Source: Pelagibacterales bacterium SAG-MED47 (GTDB taxonomy: Bacteria > Pseudomonadota > Alphaproteobacteria > Pelagibacterales > Pelagibacteraceae). Taken from it: DNA of 64,000 nt. Position numbers and translations under genes: made by a program. The notes under the pieces were generated by a model. That model saw only the letters and a list, made by a program, of their open reading frames with translations, was not told the DNA's origin and searched no databases. Below are positions 49,102 to 58,782 of the stretch, one piece after another. Location: assembly GCA_014653355.1 (NCBI GenBank), contig JACWEO010000003.1:49279-113278 (forward strand), in the 5' to 3' direction. Numbering within the stretch: the stretch's first letter is position 1; each line of letters opens with the position of its first letter.

Positions 49102-49226
49102 TGTGTCCACTACAGATGGGGATTTGTGGCGGGCACATAAAAATTTCTATATATCAATCTATTTTAAGAGTGTTCATTCTAGTCAAGTTGTCTCCTACAT
49201 TATGATGTGCACTCTTTAAATAGATT
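49102..49226 (+). ncRNA. Candidate structured RNA/leader with two stem-loops between iron SBP and permease genes
   Basis: Stem 1: tgtgtcc(ac)...(gtgg)cgggcaca at 49102-49138; stem 2: aatctattttaagagtg (49156-49172) vs cactctttaaatagatt (49210-49226), 16/17 complementary. Confidence 0.4.
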
Positions 49227-49264
49227 AAATAGACCTTCTTAAAAATCATATATTAATATATAAA

Positions 49265-50896
49265 TTGAAAATGTTTAGAAATTTTAATGTTTGGTTTTTA
49301 TCATCATTATTAGTTTCTATAATTGTTTCTATTCCAATTTTAACTGTATTAACTAGTTTCTTTGAGGATACATCAAATTATTATGAAATTTTAAAAGATA
49401 CTTTTTTATTTGAGTATTTTTCTAATTCTTTTATTTTATTATTTTGTGTATTGATTCTTACGTTCATAATAGGAACCACCTCGGCCTACTTAGTGTCTTT
49501 TTTTGAATTTCCATTAAGCAATTTTTTTAAATGGGCCCTCATCTTATCTTTTGCAGTACCACCTTATATCTATGCGTATTCTTTAACAGCTTTCTTTGAG
49601 AATTATGGTACAGCCTTTACAATCCTTAAAAATTTATTTGGGGATGCAAATTATAATAAAAATATTCCTAAGTTTGATGGTATGTTTGGGGCAATATTGT
49701 CGATTACTTTTTCTTTATATGCATATGTGTATATTTTAGCTAGAGCATCTTTTTTATACCAATCTCAAAATTTAATTGATTTGGGTAGAAATCTTGGTTT
49801 TTCAAAATTTAAATCCTTTTACAAGATTATATTACCAGCAGCGCGACCTGCAATAGTTGCTGGCCTATCTCTTGTAGCCATGGAGACTTTAGCTGAATTT
49901 GGTGCAGTAGATTTTTTTTCAATAAATACACTTACAACTGGTATTTATAATTCATGGATAACATTTGATGATTTAGCTTTTGCAAATAGAATATCGTCCT
50001 TTTTGCTCTTGTTCATTTTTTCATTATTTATTATAGAAAATTTATCCAGAAAAAAGGCAAGGTATCACCTCAATGTCAGAGGTGGATTTAAGCAAAAAGA
50101 TAAAACTAAGCTTTATGGTGGTAAATCTTTTTTAGCCTTTACCTTTTGTTTTTTTATATTTTTTTTGAGTTTTTTATTCCCGTTAAGTCAGATGTTGTAT
50201 TGGACAATTAAATTTCCGGAAAATTTCTTTGATTTACCAATGATTGATCTTTTATTAAACACTCTTTATTTAGTAATATTATCTAGTTCAGTTTTAATAG
50301 TATTTTCTTTAATTTCAAATTATGGAAATAGAGTTTCTAAAAATAAAACTTTAGATATTTTATCAACTTTATCAATTTCAGGCTATGCAATTCCTGGAGT
50401 TATATTAGCCATAGCTTTTATTACTTTTATTGCTTGGTTTGATAATAGTATAATTAAATTTTTAGGATTTACTTCAATCAAAAAATTTTTTATTGGTTCA
50501 ATCCTCAGTTTAGTATTAGTTTATTTTATAAGATTTTATTCTTTAGCTTTTAATGGGATAAAGTCAGGATATGAAAAAATCAATATATCAGTCGATGAGA
50601 GTGCTTATTTGTTAGGCTACTCAAAAAGAAAAACATTTATGAATATTCATATTCCTTTTTTGAGAAATTCTCTTTTATTTATAATTATTTTAGTCTCACT
50701 AGAGATAATAAGAGAATTACCCATCACTTTAATTTTAAGACCTTTTAATTTTGAAACTTTTGCAACTACAGCATATATTTCTGCTTCCGAGGACTTATTG
50801 GAGGCTGCTGCAGTGCCTTCATTATTTTTAATATTAATCGCTTCTTTATTCATTATAATTAGTTCAAAATATATTTTAAGAGAGAACAATGAGTAA
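49265..50896 (+). CDS. Iron ABC transporter permease (FbpB-like; probable start ATG 49271)
   Basis: Twin permease domains with EAA-like loops: DLGRNLGFSKFKSFYKIILPAARPAIVAG and DESAYLLGYSKRKTFMNIHIPFLRNS. Confidence 0.92.
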   Translation: MKMFRNFNVWFLSSLLVSIIVSIPILTVLTSFFEDTSNYYEILKDTFLFEYFSNSFILLFCVLILTFIIGTTSAYLVSFFEFPLSNFFKWALILSFAVPPYIYAYSLTAFFENYGTAFTILKNLFGDANYNKNIPKFDGMFGAILSITFSLYAYVYILARASFLYQSQNLIDLGRNLGFSKFKSFYKIILPAARPAIVAGLSLVAMETLAEFGAVDFFSINTLTTGIYNSWITFDDLAFANRISSFLLLFIFSLFIIENLSRKKARYHLNVRGGFKQKDKTKLYGGKSFLAFTFCFFIFFLSFLFPLSQMLYWTIKFPENFFDLPMIDLLLNTLYLVILSSSVLIVFSLISNYGNRVSKNKTLDILSTLSISGYAIPGVILAIAFITFIAWFDNSIIKFLGFTSIKKFFIGSILSLVLVYFIRFYSLAFNGIKSGYEKINISVDESAYLLGYSKRKTFMNIHIPFLRNSLLFIIILVSLEIIRELPITLILRPFNFETFATTAYISASEDLLEAAAVPSLFLILIASLFIIISSKYILRENNE

Positions 50897-51950
50897 TAAT
50901 TTTTTTGAAGTTAAAAATGTTGATTTTAAAGTTGGAGGCAAAACTAAGGTAGCAAATGTATCTTTTGCTATTGAAAATGAAGGTGATGTGATTTGTCTTT
51001 TAGGTCCATCAGGTATTGGAAAAACTACTATTTTAAGAACAATTGCGGGTTTAGAAAAAATTAATAAAGGATCAATAGAACTTAAGGGAAGTATACTATC
51101 TTCAGAAAAAAAAAATCTTGATCCAGAGGATAGAAATATATCTCTTGCGTTTCAAGAAAATAGTTTATTTCCCCATTACACTGTAGAAAAAAATATATTA
51201 ATAGGTACAGAAAGAAATAAAGGTAAAAAAGATCATCAAGTCAACTTTCAAGAAATTATAGAGTTATTAGATATTTCTCTAATATTAAATAAATATCCAC
51301 ATGAAATTAGTGCTGGTGAAGCACAAAGATCTTCTCTTGCAAGATCTTTACTAACTCAGCCTGACTTATTATTGTTAGATGAACCACTATCCAATGTGGA
51401 TCAAAGTTTTAAGGAAGAAATACAAGAAAAATTAAAGAAAATATTAAAGAGTTCGAAAATTACAACAATAATTGTTACTCATGACTCTTATGAAGCTTTT
51501 TATCTAGGATCTAAATGTGGAATAATTTTGAATCAAGAACTAAAACAATTTGATGATCCGTATAATGTTTATCATTTACCAAACTCCATTGAGGTAGTTA
51601 ATTTTTTAAATAGAGGGACACTTATTCCTGCTGAAGTAACAAGCCCTAAAAGTTTGGAGAATAAAGATCTTGGAACAATTACTGGTAATTTTATTAAGCC
51701 TTTTCCAATAGGATCAAAGGTACAGCTTTTAATACAACCAGAGGACTTACACCATGACGATAAAAGTAATTTAAAATTTGAAGTGGTTGACAGAAAGTTT
51801 AGAGGCACTAATTTTATTTACACGCTTAAAACTCCAAGCAATACCTTAATTCCAGTTTTTGTTCACTCCCATCACATCCATCAACATGAAGATCATGAAA
51901 AATTTGGTATCAAAAGGCCAATTCATATTGATCATATAGTTTGCTTTTAA
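50889..51950 (+). CDS. ABC transporter ATP-binding protein (iron, FbpC-like)
   Basis: Walker A LLGPSGIGKTTILRTIAGLE; LLLLDEPLSNVD; C-terminal TOBE-like domain. Confidence 0.93.
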   Translation: MSNNFFEVKNVDFKVGGKTKVANVSFAIENEGDVICLLGPSGIGKTTILRTIAGLEKINKGSIELKGSILSSEKKNLDPEDRNISLAFQENSLFPHYTVEKNILIGTERNKGKKDHQVNFQEIIELLDISLILNKYPHEISAGEAQRSSLARSLLTQPDLLLLDEPLSNVDQSFKEEIQEKLKKILKSSKITTIIVTHDSYEAFYLGSKCGIILNQELKQFDDPYNVYHLPNSIEVVNFLNRGTLIPAEVTSPKSLENKDLGTITGNFIKPFPIGSKVQLLIQPEDLHHDDKSNLKFEVVDRKFRGTNFIYTLKTPSNTLIPVFVHSHHIHQHEDHEKFGIKRPIHIDHIVCF

Positions 51951-51969
51951 TAGAAAGCTTTTAAATAAA

Positions 51970-52662
51970 ATGAATAGTAATTTTAAAATATTCTTAAAAG
52001 GAATTATTGATGTAAGTCCATTGATGATACCCGTTGTACCATTTGGTTTAATATTTGGTGTCCTAGCTATTGATATAGGATTTACACCTTTAGAAACAAT
52101 GGGAATGTCTTTAATAGTATTTGGTGGCGCTTCCCAAATTGTCCTTTTACAATTATTTTCTGGAGGCGCTTCTTCTTTAGTTATCATTAGTTCAGTTGGG
52201 GCTGTAAACTCAAGACACTTACTTTATGGAGCAGTAGTGTCTGAACATTTATCAGATTTAAAATTAATTTGGAAAATTATAATTTCTTACTTTCTAATTG
52301 ATCAAGCATTTGCAATATCCAATGAATATTTAAAAAAAAATAAAGATAGAAACCGATATTTTCATTTAGTTGGTGGTGGGGCGACTTGTTGGGTTATCTG
52401 GCAATCAACAACAGTATTAGGAATTGTATTAGGTGAATCTATACCTGAAAAGCTGGGGCTAAGTTTTGCTGTTCCATTAACTTTTTTGGCATTATTAGTT
52501 AATGACTTTAGAAAATTTATAAATGTAATAGTAATAATTATTTCAGGAACAGTAGCTACTCTAGGTTATAATTATGTTCCTTTCAAAGCTTACGTAATAG
52601 TCGCAGCATTAGCTGGGTTATTAACTGCCATGATATTAACTAAAACCATTAAAACAAAATGA
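51970..52662 (+). CDS. azlC: AzlC family branched-chain amino acid exporter subunit
   Basis: PVVPFGLIFGVLAIDIGFTPLETMGMSLIVFGGASQIVLLQL; followed by AzlD-like gene. Confidence 0.9.
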   Translation: MNSNFKIFLKGIIDVSPLMIPVVPFGLIFGVLAIDIGFTPLETMGMSLIVFGGASQIVLLQLFSGGASSLVIISSVGAVNSRHLLYGAVVSEHLSDLKLIWKIIISYFLIDQAFAISNEYLKKNKDRNRYFHLVGGGATCWVIWQSTTVLGIVLGESIPEKLGLSFAVPLTFLALLVNDFRKFINVIVIIISGTVATLGYNYVPFKAYVIVAALAGLLTAMILTKTIKTK

Positions 52663-52973
52663 GCAATTGGACTTTAATTATAAGTTGTGGATTAATTACT
52701 TATCTCACTAGATTTACAATGATAGCATTAATTAAAAAGGAAATGTTTAATGACAGGATAAGAGAGATATTATCATTTGTACCATCTGCAATATTCCCGG
52801 CTATTATTTTCCCTGCAATTTTTATAAATGAAACTGGACTATTCCAAATAGGGGAAAACCCAAAGATATTAGCAGCAATAATTGCAATGATGATTGGGAT
52901 ATTATCTCGAAGCATAATTGCGACAATTTTTTCTGGATTAGCATCTTATTGGTTTCTAATTTTTGTAGTATAA
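52659..52973 (+). CDS. azlD: AzlD family protein
   Basis: Small TM protein with 4-nt overlap with azlC; LITYLTRFTMIAL. Confidence 0.87.
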   Translation: MSNWTLIISCGLITYLTRFTMIALIKKEMFNDRIREILSFVPSAIFPAIIFPAIFINETGLFQIGENPKILAAIIAMMIGILSRSIIATIFSGLASYWFLIFVV

Positions 52974-52980
52974 AGAACTT

Positions 52981-53370
52981 ATGAAAAAAATTTTAACATT
53001 TATCTTTTGTATATTTGCTTTTAGTGCTAATGCGATGGAAAAAAAGACAACCTTTAATAAAGAGTTGTTTGATAAAGCGCAGTCAGAGGGTAAATTTGTA
53101 GTAGTAAGTTCTTGGATTAAGTATTGTTCATCTTGTGCAGGTCAGATGAAAATTTTAAAGCAAGCCAAAAATGAAGGTGGACTATCTGATATTAAATTTG
53201 ATAATATTGAATATTTTTCATTTGATGTAACGAATGAAGAAATTGCTAATTTACTAAACGTACAGTACCAAACTACACTTTTAATTTTTAAAGATAATGA
53301 AGAAATTTATAGAAGTGTTGGTGAGACAACTAAAGATTTAATTTACGAGGCTATTAAATCTTCAATTTAA
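52981..53370 (+). CDS. Secreted thioredoxin-fold protein
   Basis: Signal peptide; VVVSSWIKYCSSCAGQMKILKQAKNE with CxxC. Confidence 0.78.
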   Translation: MKKILTFIFCIFAFSANAMEKKTTFNKELFDKAQSEGKFVVVSSWIKYCSSCAGQMKILKQAKNEGGLSDIKFDNIEYFSFDVTNEEIANLLNVQYQTTLLIFKDNEEIYRSVGETTKDLIYEAIKSSI

Positions 53371-54053
53371 AGTTCAGCACCTAATTTAAGATTATTTGCA
53401 ACATTAAAATCTATTGCTGCAGGCTTCTTTAAATTTAGGTTGTTCATTATCTCAATATATTCCTCAACATTATTAACCTGTAATCTTGGGTTAAATTTCT
53501 TTTCTTTTCCAATGGTACTAACTTTTTCTCCCTTATAATCATGCGCGGGGTAGACAAGAGTTTCGTCAGGTAGTTTTAAAAGTCTATTGAATAACGAATT
53601 ATAAGCATCTTTTGAATTACCATTTTGGAAATCTGTTCTCCCAGTTCCATTAATGAGCAAGGTATCTCCTGAAAATAAATAATTATCCATTAAAAAACTA
53701 AAGCTGTCAGAAGTATGGCCTGGAGTATAAAGAGCTTTAATTTTTAATTGATCAAGTTTAATTATTTCTTCATCTTTAACTTTTATCTCAACAGCATCTG
53801 TTGGGGTATGTTCTCCCATAATAATTACACATTGAGTTTTGTCTCTCAATTTACCAGCACCAGTGACATGATCAGCATGAATATGGGTATCTATTACCTT
53901 TACTAGTTTTAAATTTAATTCAGTAAGTAACTTTATGTAGTCTTCGACATTTTCTAAAACAGGATCGATGATTAAAGCTTCTCTTCCCTCTGCTGAGGCA
54001 ATTATGTAGGTGTAAGTGCTGGATTTTTGATCAAAAACTTGTTTAAAAATCAT
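53367..54053 (-). CDS. MBL-fold hydrolase, persulfide dioxygenase/ETHE1-like
   Basis: THIHADHVTGAGKLRDKT, YTPGHTSDSFSFLMDNYLFSGDTLLINGTGRTDFQNG, VYPAHDYKG. Confidence 0.87.
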   Translation of the reverse strand: MIFKQVFDQKSSTYTYIIASAEGREALIIDPVLENVEDYIKLLTELNLKLVKVIDTHIHADHVTGAGKLRDKTQCVIIMGEHTPTDAVEIKVKDEEIIKLDQLKIKALYTPGHTSDSFSFLMDNYLFSGDTLLINGTGRTDFQNGNSKDAYNSLFNRLLKLPDETLVYPAHDYKGEKVSTIGKEKKFNPRLQVNNVEEYIEIMNNLNLKKPAAIDFNVANNLKLGAEL

Positions 54054-54075
54054 AAGTAAATATTATCATAAAATT

Positions 54076-54513
54076 ATGGAAACCACTACATTTGACTGGT
54101 CCTGTAAAAATACTTGGAAACAAAGCGCAAAAAATACTGCATGGTGTTTGCTCGGATGTGCCATAGGAGATTTTGGTACTATTTTATTTTTTCAATTAAC
54201 AGAAATACCATTTCCGGTTTTAGGAATAATGATTCTCGCAATAATCAATGGAATTATCACAAGCATAATTTTAGAGACAATTATTTTGATGAAACAAAAA
54301 TTTGGTTTTAAGAACGCTTTAAAAACTGCAACTGGTATGAGTTTAATTTCAATGTTGAGTATGGAAATTATGATGAACTTAACAGATTATTTGCTTACTG
54401 GAGGTGCAATTTTAACATGGTGGGTAATTCCAATAATGTTAATCGTTGGATTTTTAACTCCTTGGCCTTATAACTATTGGAGACTTAAAAGATTTAATAT
54501 TGCTTGCCACTAA
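54076..54513 (+). CDS. DUF4396-like small membrane protein
   Basis: AKNTAWCLLGCAIGDFGTI...MEIMMNLTDYLLTGG...TPWPYNYWRLKRFNIACH. Confidence 0.65.
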   Translation: METTTFDWSCKNTWKQSAKNTAWCLLGCAIGDFGTILFFQLTEIPFPVLGIMILAIINGIITSIILETIILMKQKFGFKNALKTATGMSLISMLSMEIMMNLTDYLLTGGAILTWWVIPIMLIVGFLTPWPYNYWRLKRFNIACH

Positions 54514-54544
54514 TCTAAGAAAAAAATAAATCCAAATTCATTAA

Positions 54545-55852
54545 ATGCAAAAATCGTCAGTATCTTATATTCTAAAACTATCGATACCCATTTTCTTTGC
54601 CAATTTAGCAATTCCACTAGTAGGTATTATCGATACAGCTCTAATGGGAAACCTTGGAAATCTTTCTTATTTAACTGCAACATCAATTGCAGCAAATTTA
54701 TTTTCGATGATATTTTGGAGTTTTGGTTTTTTAAGAATGGGAACGGTAGGTATGGTTTCACAAGCTATGGGACAAAATAATTATCAAGAAATTTTAAATA
54801 TAGTTTTAAGAAATATATTCTTTGTATTAATTATTTCAGCCTTAATCTTTGTATCTCAATTATTTATTTTGAGTTTGAGTTTCAAAATATTTAATCTATC
54901 AGAGTTAACTAAAGAATTTTATACTCAATATTTTAAAATTAGAATTTATTCAGCTCCTGGTGAGTTAACTTTGTATGTAATAACAGGTTTATTTGTTGGT
55001 CTACAAAAAACTAAAGTTTCTAGCTTGGCAGTGGGGTTTTTTTCTATTTTAAATATATTTTTGAGTATTATCTTGGTTTCAAAATTTGATTTAAATATTA
55101 GAGGAGTTGCATATGGCACCCTGTTTTCTGCGTTAGTCACATCTATAATATTTTTGATTTATACTTTTAACTATCTCAGCAAATTTACTACTATTAAGAT
55201 CAATTTATCCAAACTTTTAAACGTAGAAAAAATGAAAGAAATTTTTAATATAAATTTTGATATTCTTATTAGAACCATTTTGTTAACATTTTCTTTTTTA
55301 TGGTTTACATATTTAGGAACTCAAATTGGAGAAGATTATGTTGGTGCTAATGCTATTTTAATTAATTTAGTTTTCTTATCAGCATTTATATTAGATGCCT
55401 ATGCATTTTCAACTGAGGGAATGATTGGATATTCTCTTGGTAAAAAAGATTTAGAACTTTTTAAAAGCATTGTTAAAAATTCTTTTATACTGAGTTCTTT
55501 AACAGGTTTTTTTATTTCAATTATTTATTTCTTCATAAATGAAAGTGTAATTAATTTAATGTCTGATATTGAAGAAATTAGAAAATTAAGCTTGTCTTAT
55601 GTAATTTGGTTAATCTTATTACCTTTCATTGCATCTTTCTGTTATCAATTTGATGGTATTTTTATTGGATCTTCTCAAACAAAAGAACTGAGAAATGCTA
55701 TGATTTTTTCTGTATCTTGTTATTTATTAATTTCAATAATTTTAACAAAATATTTATTTAATACAGGGGTTTGGATTTCACTTTGTTTGTTTATGATAAT
55801 AAGAGGAGTATCATTATTTTATTATCTAAATAGAATTTATAAAAGATTTTAA
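54545..55852 (+). CDS. MATE family efflux transporter
   Basis: LAIPLVGIIDTALMGNLG; about 12 TM; DinF-like. Confidence 0.9.
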   Translation: MQKSSVSYILKLSIPIFFANLAIPLVGIIDTALMGNLGNLSYLTATSIAANLFSMIFWSFGFLRMGTVGMVSQAMGQNNYQEILNIVLRNIFFVLIISALIFVSQLFILSLSFKIFNLSELTKEFYTQYFKIRIYSAPGELTLYVITGLFVGLQKTKVSSLAVGFFSILNIFLSIILVSKFDLNIRGVAYGTLFSALVTSIIFLIYTFNYLSKFTTIKINLSKLLNVEKMKEIFNINFDILIRTILLTFSFLWFTYLGTQIGEDYVGANAILINLVFLSAFILDAYAFSTEGMIGYSLGKKDLELFKSIVKNSFILSSLTGFFISIIYFFINESVINLMSDIEEIRKLSLSYVIWLILLPFIASFCYQFDGIFIGSSQTKELRNAMIFSVSCYLLISIILTKYLFNTGVWISLCLFMIIRGVSLFYYLNRIYKRF

Positions 55853-55876
55853 TTTTTAAATAATATTAAAAGAATC

Positions 55877-56587
55877 ATGGTAAAAATGAATATTAAAAAT
55901 TGGGATAATAAAACTTGGCTTTCTTCCAATGATTACATTAGGTCATTTAATAAATTTTTATTCAAAAATATAAAATTAAATCCAAATTCTGAAATATTAG
56001 ATATTGGATGTGGTCGAGGTAAAATCTTAGGTACAATAAAATCAAGTTTAAAACTTAAAGTTAAGCCTACTGGTATTGATATTATAAATCACAAAGATAA
56101 AGATAAAAGGATAAATTTCAAAAAATCAGATGCCACATCGTTCTTTTTAACTAGTAAGAAAAAATTTGATTTAATTTTGATTAAACAAACAATTCATTTG
56201 TTAACCTTTAAAAAAATAAAGAGATTATTATTTCTTTGTAAGAAAAATTTGAAACATAATGGTAAAATTTTTATTTTAACGTTAGATGGTAAAAGAAATG
56301 AATTACCAACATTTAGAAAAATGAAAATAAGACTTAATAAATCTCTTAAAAGAGATAACGAAGTTTTAAAACTCATCACTACACTTTATCCTAAACGAAA
56401 AAGAAAAAACTTTATCTATAAAGTTAAAATCAATAAAAAAAAATATCTTACTATGATTGAGAACAAGTATATCTCAATTTTATTACCATTATCAAAAAAT
56501 GAAATTTTAGAAGGTATTGAAGAAATTAATTATAAATACAAAAATTACATTCAATTTATAGATAAACTGGATTGTTTTATTTTATAA
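55877..56587 (+). CDS. Class I SAM-dependent methyltransferase
   Basis: EILDIGCGRGKILGTIK motif I. Confidence 0.83.
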   Translation: MVKMNIKNWDNKTWLSSNDYIRSFNKFLFKNIKLNPNSEILDIGCGRGKILGTIKSSLKLKVKPTGIDIINHKDKDKRINFKKSDATSFFLTSKKKFDLILIKQTIHLLTFKKIKRLLFLCKKNLKHNGKIFILTLDGKRNELPTFRKMKIRLNKSLKRDNEVLKLITTLYPKRKRKNFIYKVKINKKKYLTMIENKYISILLPLSKNEILEGIEEINYKYKNYIQFIDKLDCFIL

Positions 56588-57202
56588 GATTTTTTTTAGT
56601 AAGTTTTCTTTAAATAAAACTTTATGGGCTATTACTGCAAAAATATGTAATGAAATTAAGGCAATCAGACAATAATTTGAAATTATATGGATATCATAAA
56701 ATAGTTCTGCAAGTTCAAAATTATCTTTGATTTCTAGATTAAAGAAAAATAGATCAAGTATTTCACCATTAAATAATTTTTTTAAAGCACCTGAAATAGT
56801 AATAGTCAAAATAGTTATATACAAAAGAATATGGTTCATTTTTGCTATCAATCTTTGTCCTGGAAAGATACTGTATCCTAAAGATGGAGTAGGATTGAAA
56901 ATTTTATAGATCAACCTCAATATAGTTACATAAAATATTGAAAGACCAACAACAACATGAATACTTTCAATAGTTAATCTTGTTTCATTGAAATCAAGAT
57001 CAACCAAATAGAAACCCAATGGTATTTGAACAATTAATGCTGCGGCACTTAACCAATGAAATGTTTTGGAAATAAAACCATATTCTGTTGAGTTATTTGT
57101 TAGTTTCATAGGATTTAAGCATATCATAAATAAAATTTTAAAGGAGTCTGTGTTCTTTAAATAACTGTGACCAAGTTGTGCAATTTTGATATTATCCTTC
57201 AC
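56582..57202 (-). CDS. Cytochrome b561 family protein
   Basis: FHWLSAAALIVQIPLGFYLVD; TM His pattern, HVVVGLSIF, ISLHIFAVIAHK. Confidence 0.85.
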   Translation of the reverse strand: MKDNIKIAQLGHSYLKNTDSFKILFMICLNPMKLTNNSTEYGFISKTFHWLSAAALIVQIPLGFYLVDLDFNETRLTIESIHVVVGLSIFYVTILRLIYKIFNPTPSLGYSIFPGQRLIAKMNHILLYITILTITISGALKKLFNGEILDLFFFNLEIKDNFELAELFYDIHIISNYCLIALISLHIFAVIAHKVLFKENLLKKIL

Positions 57203-57246
57203 ATTTAATTATTGATATAAGTTTTAGTAAATAATTATTATTAAAC

Positions 57247-57729
57247 ATGATACTAAAAAATAACTTAATTAGGCTATCTGTCTTAATGATATTAACAATA
57301 TCATTCTTTTATAGTATTAATTTTGCAACATATGAAAAAAATGCTTTGGCTAATACTAACAATAAACAGATTGTTGAAGTTTTTAAAACTCCATCTTGTG
57401 GATGTTGTAATGGATATGTTTTATTTTTAGAAAAAGAAAAATTTAAAGTAAAACAAACAAACATGGGAAGTCTTCATACAATTAAACAAAAATTTAATAT
57501 TCCGTTAGAAATGCAGTCTTGTCATACTACAATTATGGACAAATACTTTATTGAAGGTCATGTTCCGCTAGAAGCGATAAATAGATTATTAAAAGAGCAA
57601 CCTGATATTGATGGAATAGCATTGCCTGGAATGCCGATTGGCACACCAGGTATGCCAGGTGATAAGGATGAGCCTTATGTTATTTATCAACTTATTGACG
57701 GGAAATTCTCAGTATTCATGACAATATAA
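57247..57729 (+). CDS. DUF411 family (metal-binding) protein
   Basis: VEVFKTPSCGCCNGYVLFLEKEKF, MQSCHTTIMDKYFIEGHVP, GTPGMPGDKDEPYVIYQ. Confidence 0.92.
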   Translation: MILKNNLIRLSVLMILTISFFYSINFATYEKNALANTNNKQIVEVFKTPSCGCCNGYVLFLEKEKFKVKQTNMGSLHTIKQKFNIPLEMQSCHTTIMDKYFIEGHVPLEAINRLLKEQPDIDGIALPGMPIGTPGMPGDKDEPYVIYQLIDGKFSVFMTI

Positions 57730-57734
57730 AGTTT

Positions 57735-58184
57735 ATGTTACAAAAAATAAAAATAATAAAAATATTTATAATTATTTTTTCCTTAATCTTTCCTTTTTCC
57801 ACCAACGCTCAAACTGTAGAAGAAATTATTAAAGGTAGAAAAGCATTATTTAGTAAAAATTACAGTACTGCTAAGAGGGTTCAAACTTTTGCCAGTAAAG
57901 GTGATTTTGTTAAGGCTTCAAGCTTGATGAAAGAAATGAGTGAAAATTACTTAACTTTACTCGAATATTTTCCAGATAATACAAAAGAGGGTTTTAAAAC
58001 AGGGGCTTTACCAATTATATGGGAGAATAAAGATGAGTTTAACAGTTTGATGAAAAAATCCTCTACTGACATGATCGAGCTAGTTAAAGTTATAGATTCT
58101 AGTGACGATGTTAGAGCTACCTTACAAAATTTTATGTGGGCTAATTGCAAGGCATGTCACAGTAAATTCAGGGCACCCCACTAA
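57735..58184 (+). CDS. Cytochrome c prime-like protein
   Basis: Signal peptide and C-terminal heme-binding CKACH (MWANCKACHSKFRAPH). Confidence 0.85.
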   Translation: MLQKIKIIKIFIIIFSLIFPFSTNAQTVEEIIKGRKALFSKNYSTAKRVQTFASKGDFVKASSLMKEMSENYLTLLEYFPDNTKEGFKTGALPIIWENKDEFNSLMKKSSTDMIELVKVIDSSDDVRATLQNFMWANCKACHSKFRAPH

Positions 58185-58226
58185 ATTTTAAATTGATTTA
58201 GTAATAAATATATATAAGCTTATAGG

Positions 58227-58406
58227 ATGAAGTATATTAGCGGCCTAATAAACTTAATAGTTAGCTTAGTTGTCTCTACAATTATTATTTATGCTATAAA
58301 TATTGTAGCTGGTTTTGCTGGAGCAGATTATTCATTTACCAATGGTGAAGTATTTGTAATGTGGATTTTGATGGCAATTTTAGTTAATAACTGTTTTAAA
58401 AAATAA
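58227..58406 (+). CDS. 59-aa small membrane protein
   Basis: My translation MKYISGLINLIVSLVVSTIIIYAINIVAGFAGADYSFTNGEVFVMWILMAILVNNCFKK; upstream aggatgaa context. Confidence 0.5.
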   Translation: MKYISGLINLIVSLVVSTIIIYAINIVAGFAGADYSFTNGEVFVMWILMAILVNNCFKK

Positions 58407-58417
58407 ATCTTCTTTGG

Positions 58418-58705
58418 ATGAGCAACTCAGTAAAGACTGATGATGTCATTTTTAATTTTTTTAAACAAATCTGTGATGAAAAAGACGATCTAAAGTGCGT
58501 AGAGTTAGGAAATAGTTGGATTAAAGCTATGGAAACTAACTTAGCTAGTATGGAGGCAAATTTAGACGAAAAAGATAAAGTTAAACACAAAGAGGATATT
58601 CAAAATAACCGTAATCATTTAAATAGTCTCAAGGGTAAAAGTTCAGCAGAGTGGAAAGAATATGCAACCAAATGTATGATTGAAATTATGGATAATAAAG
58701 TGTAA
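58418..58705 (+). CDS. Hypothetical protein
   Basis: Complete 95-aa ORF with no recognised family. Confidence 0.55.
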   Translation: MSNSVKTDDVIFNFFKQICDEKDDLKCVELGNSWIKAMETNLASMEANLDEKDKVKHKEDIQNNRNHLNSLKGKSSAEWKEYATKCMIEIMDNKV

Positions 58706-58713
58706 TTTTAATC

Positions 58714-58778
58714 CAAAGGGGTGTCTTAACAGACTGAGATTAAACCCAAAGAACCTGTCCGGTAATTCAGAAAGGGAT
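58714..58778 (+). promoter_or_regulatory. TPP (THI-box) riboswitch
   Basis: aaaggggtgtcttaacagactgagattaaacccaaagaacctgtccggtaattcagaaaggga carries GGGGUG, CUGAGA and ACCUG...GGUAAU...GGGA core elements. Confidence 0.9.
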
Positions 58779-58782
58779 AACA

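Noticed and set aside
49102-49226. tmRNA, 6S, RNase P or SRP RNA
   Set aside because: None of their conserved core sequences were recognisable; left as an unassigned candidate structure.
54114-54311. 65-aa alternative-frame ORF inside the DUF4396-like gene
   Set aside because: Nested same-strand ORF with composition of a frame artefact.
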